From positions 122,341 through 186,340 of the forward strand of contig NZ_PPQC01000014.1 in assembly GCF_002902365.1 (NCBI RefSeq): DNA of 64,000 nucleotides, read 5' to 3'. The notes under the pieces were generated by a model. The model searched no databases. It saw only the letters and a program-made list of their open reading frames with translations, and was not told where the DNA came from. Of the stretch, positions 27,075 to 37,931 are shown in pieces; positions within the stretch are counted from its first letter, which is position 1; each line of letters starts with the position of its first letter. The position numbers were made by a program, and so were the translations under genes. Origin of the DNA: Staphylococcus cohnii subsp. cohnii (lineage in GTDB: Bacteria > Bacillota > Bacilli > Staphylococcales > Staphylococcaceae).

Positions 27075-28256
27075 TTATTTCTGTTCTTTCAATCCATTTA
27101 TAAGGACTTGAGCTACTTCTGGTCTCGAAAATTCTTTCGGTAGCGATTCTCCATTTTTCAATTTTTCACGAACTTTTGTACCACTTAAATGTAAATGTTC
27201 TGAAGCATCATGTGGGCACGTTTTTGCTGTAGCCATATTTTCACACGTTTTACAATAAAAGGCGTGTTCGAATTTTAATATTTGTATGCCCAATTCTGCT
27301 TCGTATTTAGAAATCAGTTCTTGCGCTTCATAGGTGCCGTAATAATCGCCTACGCCTGCATGATCACGTCCAACAATAAAATGTGTACATCCATAGTTTT
27401 TACGTACTGTAGCATGTAATATTGCTTCTCTAGGTCCTGCATATCTCATTGCAGCAGGATAAATAACCAAACGCGTTCTATTTTCCGGGTAATAATTTTC
27501 TAATATAACTTTGTAACTGTCCATACGCACTGATGCGGGAATGTCGTCAGCTTTTGTTTCACCTACTAAAGGATTCAACAACAAGCCATCCACTGCTTCT
27601 AGGGCTGCCTTTTGAATATATTCATGTGCGCGATGCACTGGATTTCTAGTTTGAAAACCTACCACAGTTTGCCATCCTAAGTCTGTAAAGAGTTGTCTTG
27701 TTTCTTTAGGGTCTAAATGATAATCTACAAATTCGTCGTGTTTAGGTCTATTTAATAAATAAATTGGACCTGCGAGATACACATCTCCTTTTTCATAGAC
27801 CTTTTTGACACCAGGATGATCAACATCTGTAGTTCCGTATACAAGTTGCGCTTCTTTTTGTTTGTCATACGTATACTTTTCTTCTAAGTCAATCACACCA
27901 TATAAAACACCATCTTCACCATACAAAGCAACACGAGAACCAACATTCAAATTTTGAGATTGTTCTGTTGTCACAGGTAATGTGATTGGGATACTCCAAA
28001 CCAAGCCATTTTCTAAATGTACGTCTTCTACAACTTTAGAATAATCAGATTCATTCATAAATCCCGTCAATGGACTAAAGCCACCGATCGCAATCAATTC
28101 CAAATCTGATAAACTCCAAGGATTTAATGTGATAGATGCAAGTGTTTCAGCTTCTTTAAGCAATTGTTCTCGCGCTGCACCGTGGACCTCTCTATTGATA
28201 AGTGAACCACCATGAGGTTGGATGGTAGATTGTGCTTTTTCGTTTATTAATGACAT
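27075..28256 (-). CDS. sat: Sulfate adenylyltransferase (ATP sulfurylase)
   Basis: This homomeric ATP sulfurylase of 393 residues joins sulfate and ATP to give APS and pyrophosphate. The active-site motif [11 protein letters not shown] lies at 202-212, followed by [26 protein letters not shown] segment near residue 330 is the zinc-binding element seen in many bacterial enzymes. It belongs to the Sat/MET3 type, not the CysDN heterodimer. Its gene follows the TSUP transporter gene and precedes cysC with a short gap, so uptake, activation and phosphorylation are co-expressed. Confidence 0.95.
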   Translation of the reverse strand: MSLINEKAQSTIQPHGGSLINREVHGAAREQLLKEAETLASITLNPWSLSDLELIAIGGFSPLTGFMNESDYSKVVEDVHLENGLVWSIPITLPVTTEQSQNLNVGSRVALYGEDGVLYGVIDLEEKYTYDKQKEAQLVYGTTDVDHPGVKKVYEKGDVYLAGPIYLLNRPKHDEFVDYHLDPKETRQLFTDLGWQTVVGFQTRNPVHRAHEYIQKAALEAVDGLLLNPLVGETKADDIPASVRMDSYKVILENYYPENRTRLVIYPAAMRYAGPREAILHATVRKNYGCTHFIVGRDHAGVGDYYGTYEAQELISKYEAELGIQILKFEHAFYCKTCENMATAKTCPHDASEHLHLSGTKVREKLKNGESLPKEFSRPEVAQVLINGLKEQK

Positions 28257-28277
28257 GTTGTCACACTCCTTAATGAA

Positions 28278-29183
28278 TTAATCTAATTTATTTACATTGG
28301 TTTCATCTTTAAAAGTTGCAAACGGTAATTTATTATTTTGATATAAAGCATACAGAATTAATCCAAACCAAATCACTATCAATGCAATTTTTATTGTGAT
28401 TGATAAAGCATGATTGATTTCAACAACACTAATCAGCGAATTTGTATTTGTAAAAATAATCAATCCACTCACACAAACAGCTAAAATATTCATCGGTAAT
28501 AGTCTAACTAACCATGCTGCAAATGGTGCTGCAATCATGCCACCGACACTTAATGACACGACAAGCCACCAATTAATTTGGCTCCAGCCCAGAAAAATAA
28601 TAAAGCTTAGAGACGCTGACACCGTTACGAAAAACTCACTTGCGGACACCGTACCAATCGCATATCTAGGTTCTAATTTCTTTTGCGCAAGTATTAATGG
28701 CGTATTGACTGGTCCCCAGCCTCCACCACCAATTGAATCTAAAAATCCTGCCACTGCACCTTGTGGTATTAATACAAGACGAGAGGTTTTTTCATTCGCT
28801 TTCGATAATGGTTTTTCTTTGGTAAATAAAAATTGGTATAAAATATAGAGCCCCATTGATAACAAGAAAATAGCGATAAATGGTTTAATAAAATCACTGT
28901 GTATATGACTCAATATAGCAGCACCAATAAATGCTGTTATCGCTCCAGGAATCGCTAATTTGATCATCGTAGGTTTATGTACGTTTTCAAACTTCCAGTG
29001 CGACGTTCCTGAAGCAGCTGTAGTAGCAATTTCTGAAAAATGAATTGTAGCTGATACGATTGCTGGCGCCACACCAAATGTCAATAATATCGAAGAAGAC
29101 GATGCGCCAAACCCCATGCCTAATGAACCATCAATTAACTGAGCGAGAAAACCAGCAAGTGCAAAAACAAATAATTTATACAT
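28278..29183 (-). CDS. TSUP family transporter (TauE/SafE), likely sulfate or sulfite transport
   Basis: This membrane protein of 301 residues has about eight helices and the two TSUP repeats; the first begins LAGFLAQLIDGSLGMGFG and the second AGFLDSIGGGGWGP. TSUP proteins move sulfite, sulfonates or related organosulfur anions. Placed between sirC and sat in a sulfate assimilation operon that has no other permease, it most likely imports sulfate or exports excess sulfite. The direction is an inference; the family is certain. Confidence 0.88.
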   Translation of the reverse strand: MYKLFVFALAGFLAQLIDGSLGMGFGASSSSILLTFGVAPAIVSATIHFSEIATTAASGTSHWKFENVHKPTMIKLAIPGAITAFIGAAILSHIHSDFIKPFIAIFLLSMGLYILYQFLFTKEKPLSKANEKTSRLVLIPQGAVAGFLDSIGGGGWGPVNTPLILAQKKLEPRYAIGTVSASEFFVTVSASLSFIIFLGWSQINWWLVVSLSVGGMIAAPFAAWLVRLLPMNILAVCVSGLIIFTNTNSLISVVEINHALSITIKIALIVIWFGLILYALYQNNKLPFATFKDETNVNKLD

Positions 29184-29206
29184 ATGATGTCTCCTTTCCT
29201 TTCAAT

Positions 29207-29818
29207 TTATTCCAGCGCTGATAACCACTTTCTAACTTCATTTTGCTTACTTATTTTTAAATATTTTTCATTTAAGATTTGCTTCAAAAATCGTTCTTTT
29301 TCCTCTGGTGAAAGTGAACTACGTTTAACTTGTTGTCTGCATTCATATAGAAAATCAACATAATCACCATATGCACTATTAAAATGTTGTTGTAACTCAG
29401 CTAAAATTTGGCTTGTCAGTTTAGGACTGGCACCTTGAGTTGAAACACTGATCATTAACTTTCCACGTCGTAATATACTTGGAATGAATACATCGCCAGC
29501 TAACGCTTGACCTGCCATATTAATTAATGCCTTGTCTGGCTTGGCTTGTAATATAGATTGATTTACGGCTGTATCGTTCGTCGCAGCAATAATTAGATAC
29601 GCATCTTGCACATCACTGCTTTCAAATGTTTTATTCCGCCATTGAATAACTTGTTTATCAACGAGATGTTCCAAGCTATTTGTTAGCGTGGGGCTAATAA
29701 TTTGAATTTGTTTTGTATATGTCTTTAAAACATTGATACGTCTTTCAGCTATTTTTCCGCCACCTATAACAACGATTTGTTTTTGTGAAATATCAACCAC
29801 TAAAGGGATGTAAGACAT
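29207..29818 (-). CDS. sirC: Precorrin-2 dehydrogenase (siroheme synthesis)
   Basis: This enzyme of 203 residues has an N-terminal NAD-binding fold (VVIGGGKIAERR, residues 16-27), the AATND motif, and a SVSTQGASPKLT segment followed by a helical C-terminus. It matches the SirC/YlnF/Met8 group, which oxidises precorrin-2 to sirohydrochlorin. Iron insertion is assigned to SirB next door. Siroheme is the cofactor of CysI, encoded in the same operon. It starts with ATG behind GAGGAGTGA. Confidence 0.9.
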   Translation of the reverse strand: MSYIPLVVDISQKQIVVIGGGKIAERRINVLKTYTKQIQIISPTLTNSLEHLVDKQVIQWRNKTFESSDVQDAYLIIAATNDTAVNQSILQAKPDKALINMAGQALAGDVFIPSILRRGKLMISVSTQGASPKLTSQILAELQQHFNSAYGDYVDFLYECRQQVKRSSLSPEEKERFLKQILNEKYLKISKQNEVRKWLSALE

Positions 29819-29862
29819 GATGTCACTCCTCAGATAAGTACTTTCAACTTTGATAAAAATGA

Positions 29863-30597
29863 CTAAACTGTATCAAACGTCTCTTCAACGCGTTCTTTTA
29901 ATGCAATTTGCAATTGCTCATGATGGCTTAGATGCGCTGCTAAAATAATGTCACTTTTTAATTGGTATGCATGCACAACATCAGCGATATGTTGGTCTAA
30001 AATACCTGTAAACCAGATGTACGGTAAAATAAATATTTGCGAATGACCTGCGTTTACTAAACGGTCCAATGCATCTTCAAATAACGGTTCACAAGCTGCC
30101 AAATAACACACTTCTATGCTTTGAGAGGGAAACATTTCTGATAATTGTGACTTTATTATCGAAAAATCTTGCTTCGTTTGTGGATTATAACTACCTCTAC
30201 CAATAACTAATAATTTAGCATCAGCATTAGGTGTGATTTTACGCTCTTCCAAACGTTGTTTGAGAATTTCAGTTAATCGTTTTTGTACACCCAAAGGCTT
30301 GCCGTAATTGATCTTTATGTTGGGAAATTGAGTTTTAATATGTTCAATTTCTACAGGTATATCTTTGTAGTAATGACCTGCGCTGAGCAGTAATACAGGA
30401 ATCACGGAAATTTCAGTTGCACCTTGATGCACTAATTTCCTAAATCCTTCAAATATATCTGGGTCTGCAAGTTCTAAAAAGCATGTTTCTTGTAAAGGAA
30501 TATTAACTTTTGCTTGAACACGCTCAATCAATGACGTTGCTTCTTCAACTGCTTCTGCTACACGGCTACCATGACTAACATATAAGACACCTTGCAT
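29863..30597 (-). CDS. sirB: Sirohydrochlorin ferrochelatase
   Basis: This 244-residue CbiX/SirB-type chelatase has two tandem half-domains. The likely metal and catalytic histidines are H9 (LYVSHGSR) and H75 (LLSAGHYYKDIP). It inserts ferrous iron into sirohydrochlorin to complete siroheme. The gene sits between sumT and sirC, 22 bases after the former, giving the full three-step siroheme set inside the sulfite reductase operon. A cobalt chelatase role is unlikely because no cobalamin genes are present. Confidence 0.9.
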   Translation of the reverse strand: MQGVLYVSHGSRVAEAVEEATSLIERVQAKVNIPLQETCFLELADPDIFEGFRKLVHQGATEISVIPVLLLSAGHYYKDIPVEIEHIKTQFPNIKINYGKPLGVQKRLTEILKQRLEERKITPNADAKLLVIGRGSYNPQTKQDFSIIKSQLSEMFPSQSIEVCYLAACEPLFEDALDRLVNAGHSQIFILPYIWFTGILDQHIADVVHAYQLKSDIILAAHLSHHEQLQIALKERVEETFDTV

Positions 30598-30619
30598 ATA
30601 ATTATCCCTCCAGCCACTA

Positions 30620-31387
30620 TTATGTGAGTTGTGTTAATAATTCATTTTTATATGTTTCTTCAAACCAACTAATGCGGTTACGCAATTTCACGACCTCACC
30701 CACAATAATCATCGCTGGGTTTTCAATATCTTTTGCACCGTGGACAATGGTGTCTAATGTGCCAACAACTGTTTTTTGTAATTTAGAAGTACCCATATGT
30801 ACAAGCGCTACTGGCGTATTTTTATTACGCCCATTTTTAGTTAGCAACTCAACAATTTCAGGCAGCTTTTTAACGCCCATATAGATACATAACGTTTCCG
30901 GCCCTAACGCTAGATGTCTCCAATATTCATCCTTGTCAATTTCCTTGTTAATAACACCCGTAACAAATGCAACAGAAGAGCTGTAATCTCGATGTGTTAC
31001 AGGGATACCTGCGTATGCAGGTGCTGCAATACCTGCAGTTATACCTGGTACGATTTCAAATGAAATATTATTGGCTGCTAATACTTCTGCTTCCTCGCCA
31101 CCTCTGCCGTAAACGAAAGGATCTCCACCTTTCAAACGTGTAATCGTGTGACCTTCTTGAGCCAAATCAACGAGTAGTTGGTTGGTATCTAATTGCGAAA
31201 CAGATTTATGGTTAGGATTTTTACCACAATATATTAACTGAGCAGTTATAGATGCGTACTCCAATAACTCAGGGTTAACTAAACGGTCATATAAAATAAT
31301 GTCAGCTGTTTCAATCGATTTTTTACCTTTAACTGTAATTAAATCAGGATCACCAGGTCCTGCACCTACTAAAAAAACTTTTCCCAT
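30620..31387 (-). CDS. cobA: Uroporphyrinogen-III C-methyltransferase
   Basis: This SUMT enzyme of 255 residues has the glycine-rich opening VGAGPGDPDLIT (residues 7-18), YDRLV, and the SAM-site motif RLKGGDPFVYGRGGEE. It methylates uroporphyrinogen III twice to give precorrin-2, the first committed step to siroheme. It is a single-function SUMT, unlike the enterobacterial CysG fusion; the other two activities are encoded by sirC and sirB. It follows cysI by 23 bases. Confidence 0.93.
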   Translation of the reverse strand: MGKVFLVGAGPGDPDLITVKGKKSIETADIILYDRLVNPELLEYASITAQLIYCGKNPNHKSVSQLDTNQLLVDLAQEGHTITRLKGGDPFVYGRGGEEAEVLAANNISFEIVPGITAGIAAPAYAGIPVTHRDYSSSVAFVTGVINKEIDKDEYWRHLALGPETLCIYMGVKKLPEIVELLTKNGRNKNTPVALVHMGTSKLQKTVVGTLDTIVHGAKDIENPAMIIVGEVVKLRNRISWFEETYKNELLTQLT

Positions 31388-31410
31388 CCTAACACCACCT
31401 TTTTAATTGA

Positions 31411-33120
31411 TTAACTATGGAATAATTGACCATCTGTGACTGCTTCCACAATTCCTGCTCTAACTACAAAATTACCAAAGCGCTCACCAGCTGTTCTTTC
31501 TTGTGCATATTGCAATAAAATAGGTCTCAAACTTTCTAATATTTCTGCTTCATCAATATTTTCTTTATATAATTTATTTAAACGATCACCAGCGAAACCA
31601 CCACCCAGGTACATATTGTACTTACCTGGTGCTTTACCAATAAATGCAATTTCAGCTAATGCCGGACGTGCACAACCGTTAGGGCAGCCCGTCATTCTAA
31701 TAGTTATTTCTTCTTCATTTAAGCCCGCTTCATCTAACAAGGCTTCTATTTTGGTAATTAATGAAGGTAAATACCGTTCAGATTCTGCCATTGCTAAGCC
31801 ACAAGTAGGAAAAGCGACACAAGCCATGGAATTTTTCCGCAATCCAGTATAATGTTCACCATCTGTTAAGCCATATTGTTTTATGAGTGCTTCAATTTCT
31901 GGTTTTTTCTCGGTCTCAACATTCGCAATTACTAAATTTTGGTTAGGTGAAAGTCTAAAATCTCCAGTATGCACTTCAGCAATCGCTCTTAACGCTGTTT
32001 TCAATTTATATTCTTCCGTATCTTTAACACGTCCATTTTGAATAAATAAAGTGAAATGATGCTTACCACTGCCTTCAGTCCAACCATATCGATCGCCATT
32101 ATCTTCAAAGTGAAATGCACGTTTGGACTCTAATTCCCAACCTAAACGACGATTCAGTTCATCCGTGATCCATGCTACCCCTTTGCGATCCACAGTATAT
32201 TTAAAACGTGCATTCATTCTATCTTCACGATTTCCATAATCTCTCTGAATCGTAAGTATTTTTTCACAAACATCAATGACTTGTGATTTTGGGAAATAGC
32301 CAATCAACCGTCCAACTTGTGGGTACGTCGCAGTATTTCCATGTTTCATACCCATGCCGCCACCAACTGTGAGATTAAATCCGACTAATTCACCGTCTTC
32401 AATGATTGAAATTAATCCGATATCTTGTGAAAACACATCGATATCATTAGAAGGCGGGACTGCAATACCAATTTTAAATTTACGTGGTAAATAAGTTTTG
32501 CCATACATTGGTTCTGGTTCTTGATCACTCGTATCTAACACTTTCTCTCCGTCTAACCAAATTTCGTGATAAGCCTGTGTTTTAGGTGAAAGATGACGGC
32601 TAATATCACTTGCAATTTGATTAATTTCTGCATGCACATCAGATTGATAAGGATTAGGGTTACACATCACATTACGGTTAACATCTCCACATGCTGCCAG
32701 CGTGTCTAGTAAAGATTGGTTTATATCAAACATCGTTTGTTTTAAATTTCTTTTTAAAATCCCATGGAATTGAAACGCTTGTCTCGTCGTTAATTTAATC
32801 GTTTGATTTGCATATTGATTCGCGATATCATCCATCGCAATCCATTGCTCTGGAGTCGAAGCACCGCCCGGAGCACGCACTCTTATCATGAAACTGTATG
32901 CAGGCTCTAACTTCTGTCTACGGCGTTCATCGCGAAGATCTCTATCATCCTGCATATAACTCCCATGAAACTTTAATAATTTAGTATCTTCTTCTGAAAT
33001 GGCACCTGTAATTCTATCTGCTAACCCCTCGACAATTGTTCCGCGAAGGTAGTTACTATCAGCTTTGATACGTTCCATTTCATCAAGTTTTTGAGAAAAA
33101 TTTAAATTTGACTCTGTCAC
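31411..33120 (-). CDS. cysI: Assimilatory sulfite reductase (NADPH) hemoprotein subunit
   Basis: This 569-residue sulfite reductase has the two duplicated ferredoxin-like and nitrite/sulfite reductase domains. The siroheme-[4Fe-4S] ligands are C434, C440, C479 and C483 (CVAFPTC and TGCPNGC). It reduces sulfite to sulfide with six electrons from CysJ. The start is GTG 33120, behind AAAGGAGC. It is 16 bases downstream of cysJ, so the two subunits are made together, and its cofactor genes follow directly. Confidence 0.96.
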   Translation of the reverse strand: MTESNLNFSQKLDEMERIKADSNYLRGTIVEGLADRITGAISEEDTKLLKFHGSYMQDDRDLRDERRRQKLEPAYSFMIRVRAPGGASTPEQWIAMDDIANQYANQTIKLTTRQAFQFHGILKRNLKQTMFDINQSLLDTLAACGDVNRNVMCNPNPYQSDVHAEINQIASDISRHLSPKTQAYHEIWLDGEKVLDTSDQEPEPMYGKTYLPRKFKIGIAVPPSNDIDVFSQDIGLISIIEDGELVGFNLTVGGGMGMKHGNTATYPQVGRLIGYFPKSQVIDVCEKILTIQRDYGNREDRMNARFKYTVDRKGVAWITDELNRRLGWELESKRAFHFEDNGDRYGWTEGSGKHHFTLFIQNGRVKDTEEYKLKTALRAIAEVHTGDFRLSPNQNLVIANVETEKKPEIEALIKQYGLTDGEHYTGLRKNSMACVAFPTCGLAMAESERYLPSLITKIEALLDEAGLNEEEITIRMTGCPNGCARPALAEIAFIGKAPGKYNMYLGGGFAGDRLNKLYKENIDEAEILESLRPILLQYAQERTAGERFGNFVVRAGIVEAVTDGQLFHS

Positions 33121-33136
33121 GTGATCAGCTCCTTTT

Positions 33137-34966
33137 CTAATAAACGTCTCTTTGATATCGTTTGTCTTTTTTCATTTGTGTCAAATAAGTCTCAGCTTCT
33201 TCATCTGACATATTACCTTCTTTAACTAAGACTTGATGTATCGCTTTATGTACATCTTTAGCCATATTTTGTTCATCACCACATACATATAAAGATGCAC
33301 CGTTTTTTAACCACTCATAAAAAGTTTCACTTTGTTCCACAATCTTATGTTGAACATAAACTTTTTCATCTGTATCTCTGGAAAACGCTAAGTCCAACTT
33401 ACTCAGCACACCTTCTTTAAGCCAATCTTGCCATTCTGTTTGATATAAAAAGTCTGTTGTAAAATGTTGTTCTCCAAAGAACAACCATGTTTGTCCTGAC
33501 AGATCTAACTCTTCACGTGCTTGTAAATAAGATCTAAAAGGTGCGACACCTGTTCCAGGACCAATCATGATTACGGGTGTAGCTTCATCAAATGGAAATT
33601 TAAAATTCGGGTTTTTCTTTAGATATACAGATATAGACGTGCCAGGTTCCATGCGTTCAGCTAATTGAACTGAACAAACACCTTGACGGTCACGTTGGTG
33701 TGCTTGATATCTTACAGCGCCTACAGTGATATGAACTTCATCAGGATTTGCTTCATAACTGCTCGCTATAGAATATTCTCTAGGTGGTAATTTTCTTAAA
33801 AATTGATATAGCACTTCAGGCGCCAAGTTTACTGGTTTAAAGTCTTGAATTAAATCAATTAAATCTCGACCATAAACATAAGATTTAACCCACGCTTGAT
33901 CTAAGACCTTTTCTGCCAACGCTTCATTTCCAAACAACTCAGCGGCTTTTTGTAGTAGTGGTTTAGTTAATTTAGTGATTTCAAAATGATGTTGTAGTGC
34001 ATCCTTTAATGAAAGCACATCGCCTTTGTCGTTGATTGGTATTTCTGTTTGGGCATCCCAATCTAATTTATCCAATAAGACTTCTACTAATTTTTCATCA
34101 TTTTCTGGAATCACCATCAAACAATCACCTGGCTCATAATCTTCACCATAATCTTCAAATTGTAATTCGATATGTCTAACCTCTTTATTAGAGCCTCTAC
34201 CATTCAAGTTAATATTTTCTAGTATTTCAGCTTCATAAGGTTGTGTTTTTGAATATCGTTTTTCATTTGTCAATTGCACTGCGTTCGTTGTTGTCACCTT
34301 TTCTTCACTCAATGAAGCTTCGCTTAACTGTTCAATAATTTGATCCATCCAAGATTCAGCCATATCATCAAAATCCAAGTCACAATCTCGTCTATCTACT
34401 AAGCGAGAAGCTCCTAAATCTTCTAAACGTGCATCAAAGTCTTTACCTGTTTGACAGAAGAATTCATATGATGCGTCCCCGAGTGATAAAACTGAAAAAC
34501 GTACACCTTCCAACTTAGGTGCTTTTCTACCATGTAAAAATTCGTGAAAGCTAATGGCATTATCAGGCGGATTTCCTTCACCATGAGTAGAAGAAATAAT
34601 AAATAAATCTTCTACTTTTTTTAGATCTTTTGTTTTATAATCACCCATTGCACTCAATTTCACATTGAAATTGAGCTCGACAAGACGATCCGCTAACTTT
34701 TCAGCCAATCCTTGTGCATTACCAGTTTCTGAACCATACAATACAGTGATATGTCTCTCACTCTCACTATTTGAAGTGGTTTCTTTATTTAATACAAACT
34801 GAGCTACTTCCGATGGTGTTTCTTGTTTTGTAGTAACACTTTGTAAATTTGCAGTTAAATAACCGCTTAACCAAACTTGCTGTTCAATCGTAAGATTTTG
34901 AATAATTTGGTTTAGTTGTGTGGCTTGATTTTCATCAAATGGACTATTTATTACGGATAAGTTCAC
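33137..34966 (-). CDS. cysJ: Sulfite reductase (NADPH) flavoprotein alpha subunit
   Basis: This 609-residue diflavin reductase has an N-terminal leader of about 70 residues, a flavodoxin domain (FMN loop SETGNA at about 79-84), an FAD domain (PREYSIASS) and an NADPH domain ([12 protein letters not shown]) with the C-terminal RYQRDVY. It passes electrons from NADPH to CysI. I prefer GTG 34966: GAGGTGA is then seven bases upstream, and the N-terminus ([14 protein letters not shown]) aligns residue for residue with the paralogue at 48801. The ATG at 34972 overlaps the ribosome site. Confidence 0.94.
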   Translation of the reverse strand: MNLSVINSPFDENQATQLNQIIQNLTIEQQVWLSGYLTANLQSVTTKQETPSEVAQFVLNKETTSNSESERHITVLYGSETGNAQGLAEKLADRLVELNFNVKLSAMGDYKTKDLKKVEDLFIISSTHGEGNPPDNAISFHEFLHGRKAPKLEGVRFSVLSLGDASYEFFCQTGKDFDARLEDLGASRLVDRRDCDLDFDDMAESWMDQIIEQLSEASLSEEKVTTTNAVQLTNEKRYSKTQPYEAEILENINLNGRGSNKEVRHIELQFEDYGEDYEPGDCLMVIPENDEKLVEVLLDKLDWDAQTEIPINDKGDVLSLKDALQHHFEITKLTKPLLQKAAELFGNEALAEKVLDQAWVKSYVYGRDLIDLIQDFKPVNLAPEVLYQFLRKLPPREYSIASSYEANPDEVHITVGAVRYQAHQRDRQGVCSVQLAERMEPGTSISVYLKKNPNFKFPFDEATPVIMIGPGTGVAPFRSYLQAREELDLSGQTWLFFGEQHFTTDFLYQTEWQDWLKEGVLSKLDLAFSRDTDEKVYVQHKIVEQSETFYEWLKNGASLYVCGDEQNMAKDVHKAIHQVLVKEGNMSDEEAETYLTQMKKDKRYQRDVY

Positions 34967-35148
34967 AACCATTTCACCTCATTTTAATTTTTTATTTAAA
35001 AATCATTTTGTTTAAACTTACTCAATAATTGGCGCCATACTTTTTTAGAAAAATTTTTTACCATTACCTAAGATTATTTTGTTTAATCACCTTTTAGATA
35101 TATCTATCCGATTGGAATACTAGGATTTAATGCCAAAAAAATTTATTC

Positions 35149-35883
35149 TTATAAAGATGTATGGTCTGTGGTATGAAGGCCGCATTCTGTTTTGTTTGAA
35201 TTGGTCCATCTTCCTGCTCTTGAATCTCCTGATCCTTCAACAGCTGTCGTACACGGTATACATCCTATACTTGGATAGTTAAAATCATGTAATTCATTAT
35301 AATGCAATTTATATTTTTTAATATATTGCCATACATCATCCCATGTCCAATGTATCAATGGACATATTTTAACTGATTGGAAGCGTTCGTCTTTATTTAT
35401 AAACTGTGTATTTTGACGGCTTGGCGATTGCGCTCTACGTAACCCAGAAATCCAAGCAGTAGCACCAGACAAGACATCTTCCAATGGTTTGATTTTTCTA
35501 ATATAACAACATTGGTTTGGATTGTTTTTCCAAAGTGCAGGGTTATGTTGTGATGCTTGCTCTTCCAAAGTTAAATCCGGTTTTTTAAGTTTAATATGTA
35601 GTTCTGGGTAGCGTTTTTGAACACGATCAATTAAATCATATGTTTCTTGAAAGTGAAGGTCTGTATCTAAAAATACAATTTGTGCATCCTTCTTAACACT
35701 ATATATCAAATCAATTAAAATCATGCCTTCCGCGCCAAAACTACAAGCATAAATAACCGAATCTCCATAGGTTTGATAAGCCCATGCGACGATTTCGCGT
35801 GCACCTTTTGTTTCATCATCAATATCTATTGACTCAAAGACGTTTGCGTTAAAATGTTCATATGTGACTTTTGGTTCAAACAT
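35149..35883 (-). CDS. cysH: Phosphoadenylyl-sulfate (or adenylyl-sulfate) reductase
   Basis: This PAPS/APS reductase of 244 residues has the PP-loop region YACSFGAEGM and the catalytic Cys in ECGLH (C234). It also has the cysteine set C125-C126 (CCYIRK) with C208 and C211 (CIPC) that binds a [4Fe-4S] cluster. That cluster is typical of Bacillus-type enzymes, several of which accept both APS and PAPS, so cysC may not be strictly required. It produces sulfite for CysIJ. It is the first gene of the operon; GAGGGGG precedes the ATG, and a TATAAT box lies about 35 bases upstream. Confidence 0.94.
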   Translation of the reverse strand: MFEPKVTYEHFNANVFESIDIDDETKGAREIVAWAYQTYGDSVIYACSFGAEGMILIDLIYSVKKDAQIVFLDTDLHFQETYDLIDRVQKRYPELHIKLKKPDLTLEEQASQHNPALWKNNPNQCCYIRKIKPLEDVLSGATAWISGLRRAQSPSRQNTQFINKDERFQSVKICPLIHWTWDDVWQYIKKYKLHYNELHDFNYPSIGCIPCTTAVEGSGDSRAGRWTNSNKTECGLHTTDHTSL

Positions 35884-36108
35884 TAATCTATTCGCCCCCT
35901 CATAACGTACATGAATACATTATAATTAGATTTATTATAAATTTAGAATTATTTGAAAATAATTATGATTTACACTTTACTCATTGTAAATTTTTATGTC
36001 AAGTGTATATTTGAACACACGAATTAGGTATATTTTTTATTAAATTTGTATACAAAGTGCATAGTTATAGCGTTTTAAGCACTTTTAATTTTAATTTTTA
36101 ATTTTTTT

Positions 36109-36124
36109 ATAACAACCTTGTTAT
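36109..36124. promoter_or_regulatory. Perfect 16-bp palindrome upstream of cysH
   Basis: ATAACAA-CC-TTGTTAT is a perfect dyad about 225 bases upstream of cysH. A second inverted repeat (ATTTACA/TGTAAAT at 35968-35991) lies closer. Either could be an operator; neither matches a consensus I can name with confidence. No gene is visible in 35884-36597. Confidence 0.3.
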
Positions 36125-36205
36125 ATTGAATTCCCGCCTTTTCTACCACCCTTTCACATTTTTCTGAATTTTTTAGATTTTTCACTTTTGATTGTATTTT
36201 AAAAG

Positions 36206-36473
36206 CTACCTTTTATAAAAAGATGGTTCAGAACGTAGACAAACCCTTTGCATTAATTTGCGAAGGGTTTGCCTCGTTGATTTGAGAAAAATAGTCTCTG
36301 AATTAGTAATATTTTAGTGTTATATTGGCATTGATTTATGCCGACTCCTGCGGGAAGCGCATTAGCCGAAGACTACAGGCTAAGGCAGTGCCGACGGAAA
36401 ACGTGCACAAAAAACTGCCAACAAAGTCAGAGACTTTGTCGACAGTATGAGTCACCTTTTATAAAAAGGTGAC
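36206..36473. repeat. Hairpin-rich intergenic element
   Basis: The stretch is bounded by two copies of ACCTTTTATAAAAAG(A/G)TG (near 36210 and 36453). Inside are at least three hairpins: AAACCCTTTGC/GCGAAGGGTTT (36241-36270), ACAAAGTC/GACTTTGT (about 36421-36439) and GTCACCTTTT/AAAAGGTGAC (36451-36473). A GC-richer core (about 36340-36405) contains CTCCTGCGGGAAGCGCATTAG, a type of sequence repeated in staphylococcal intergenic regions. It may be a small mobile repeat, or it may contain terminators for both neighbours. Confidence 0.5.
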
Positions 36474-36597
36474 TTTCTCATTTCAATTTTTAGAAAATCA
36501 AATCAATGGTTAATTAAAATATAATAATATGCAATGTTAAAATGGATGGTTGTGCTTCGTTTCAGTAAATTAAACGAAAGCGTTAAGAAAATCAATC

Positions 36598-37836
36598 CTA
36601 TTTTATTAATGCATATATTTTATAAAGTAAAGGTCTTATTGGTTTAATAAAATCTCCAATATACTCTTCTATATGCGCGTTGAAGCCTGCTTTGAATTTT
36701 TGTACACCAGCATCTTCAGCATTTTTACTGAAATCTCCAGTTATGCCATAAAAGTTATAACGATGGATATTGTGCGCTTTCGCAAACTTGATCATTTCCC
36801 ATTGCAACCTGTAGGCACCCATATATGTATTGTATTTAGGGTTGGAGCCGCTTGAAAGATAATAAACTTCATGATTGTTGTAAATATAAAGTGCAGCTGC
36901 TAAATCCAATATGGTTCCATCCGTTTTGATTAACGTTTCTGTTTCGGTTACTTTTCTTTGTTGTGCTTTTACTTGTTGTAATACTTGATCGTACTTATTT
37001 TTACTTTTTTTCGAGTTAGGATTGCTTTCTAAGCTTTCTTTCGTATTTTCTAAGTCCTTATTCAACTTTTCTAATTGCTTATTTTGCTTTACTAATAATT
37101 CTGACAAATCGATATATGCTAATTTTAACATGCTATTATCATGATAAATATTTTGCATTTCTTCAAAATATTGCTGATCTCTAAACTTAAATCCGTGTTT
37201 TTCTTCAGCCATTTTAAACAATTTAAAAAATCTATTTGTCTCCTCAATAGGCAGTGTACGCACTCGCACATCCATCTCGTATGTTTTCTTAATATTTCTG
37301 CGTGTTTGATAATCCATTTCTTTAAGTAGGTCATCTTCTGTTTTATCCTTTAAATCAAGAACAGATAACCAACGAATTTGACTTATTTGAGAATACCCTA
37401 TTATATAACCTTGATGTTTATAACCGATATCTTCCATAGTTTTAATAAGTGGTTTATTGTTATTGCTTTCTAATATTTCGCCTTGAGCATTTCTTATATT
37501 TTCTAATATGTATGGATCAGTTAAAACATATAATCCACGATGCTTTTTCAAATACTTCGTTAAATTTTTATAGAAAAATCTTACTAACTGATAATCGGAA
37601 AAGTCTAAAACAGGGCCACGATGTGTATAAAAATATTTAAAAAATTTAAAGGAACGTGCTTCAGTTAAAAGGCATGCTGCTATAACATTATCTTCGTTAT
37701 CTTTAACACCTACAATATGCACATCATTTTTATGTTGGTTTCTGTAATGAAAATGGTTAGCACTTTGTGTGTAATGCGCCGCATAGTTATGAATAAAGTT
37801 TTCAAATTCATCAATGTTTAAGTGAGTGAAATACAT
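36598..37836 (-). CDS. FemA/FemB family aminoacyltransferase (FmhA-like)
   Basis: This protein of 412 residues has the FemABX two-GNAT fold with a long charged coiled coil (about residues 238-305, KQNKQLEKLNKDLENTKESL and onward). That coiled coil is the helical arm characteristic of FemA and FemB. The C-terminal NPKYNTYMGAYRLQWEMIK and INRYNFYGITG-type motifs (here IHRYNFYGITG) match the family. Fem proteins add glycine or serine from charged tRNA to the peptidoglycan stem peptide. Which residue and position cannot be read from sequence; FmhA/FmhC-type serine addition is plausible, and a serine-type tRNA gene lies just upstream. The start is ATG 37836; its ribosome site (AAGTAGG) is weak. 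Confidence 0.85.
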   Translation of the reverse strand: MYFTHLNIDEFENFIHNYAAHYTQSANHFHYRNQHKNDVHIVGVKDNEDNVIAACLLTEARSFKFFKYFYTHRGPVLDFSDYQLVRFFYKNLTKYLKKHRGLYVLTDPYILENIRNAQGEILESNNNKPLIKTMEDIGYKHQGYIIGYSQISQIRWLSVLDLKDKTEDDLLKEMDYQTRRNIKKTYEMDVRVRTLPIEETNRFFKLFKMAEEKHGFKFRDQQYFEEMQNIYHDNSMLKLAYIDLSELLVKQNKQLEKLNKDLENTKESLESNPNSKKSKNKYDQVLQQVKAQQRKVTETETLIKTDGTILDLAAALYIYNNHEVYYLSSGSNPKYNTYMGAYRLQWEMIKFAKAHNIHRYNFYGITGDFSKNAEDAGVQKFKAGFNAHIEEYIGDFIKPIRPLLYKIYALIK

Positions 37837-37893
37837 TGTAAACCTACTTTCTGTTTAAATTTATAATGCATTGAACAATATATATCATAAAAA

Positions 37894-37918
37894 AACCAAG
37901 CACTAGAAAGGCTTGGTT
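37894..37918 (-). terminator. Terminator between the tRNA and the Fem gene
   Basis: AACCAAGC pairs with GCTTGGTT (8 bp, loop 9), followed on the minus strand by seven T residues. It lies 14 bases past the tRNA 3' end, so the tRNA appears to be its own transcription unit. Confidence 0.85.
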
Positions 37919-37931
37919 AAATAATTTTCAA

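Noticed and set aside
28414..28848. 144-codon plus-strand frame inside the TSUP gene
   Set aside because: It is antisense to a clear transporter gene and has no ribosome site or protein family features.
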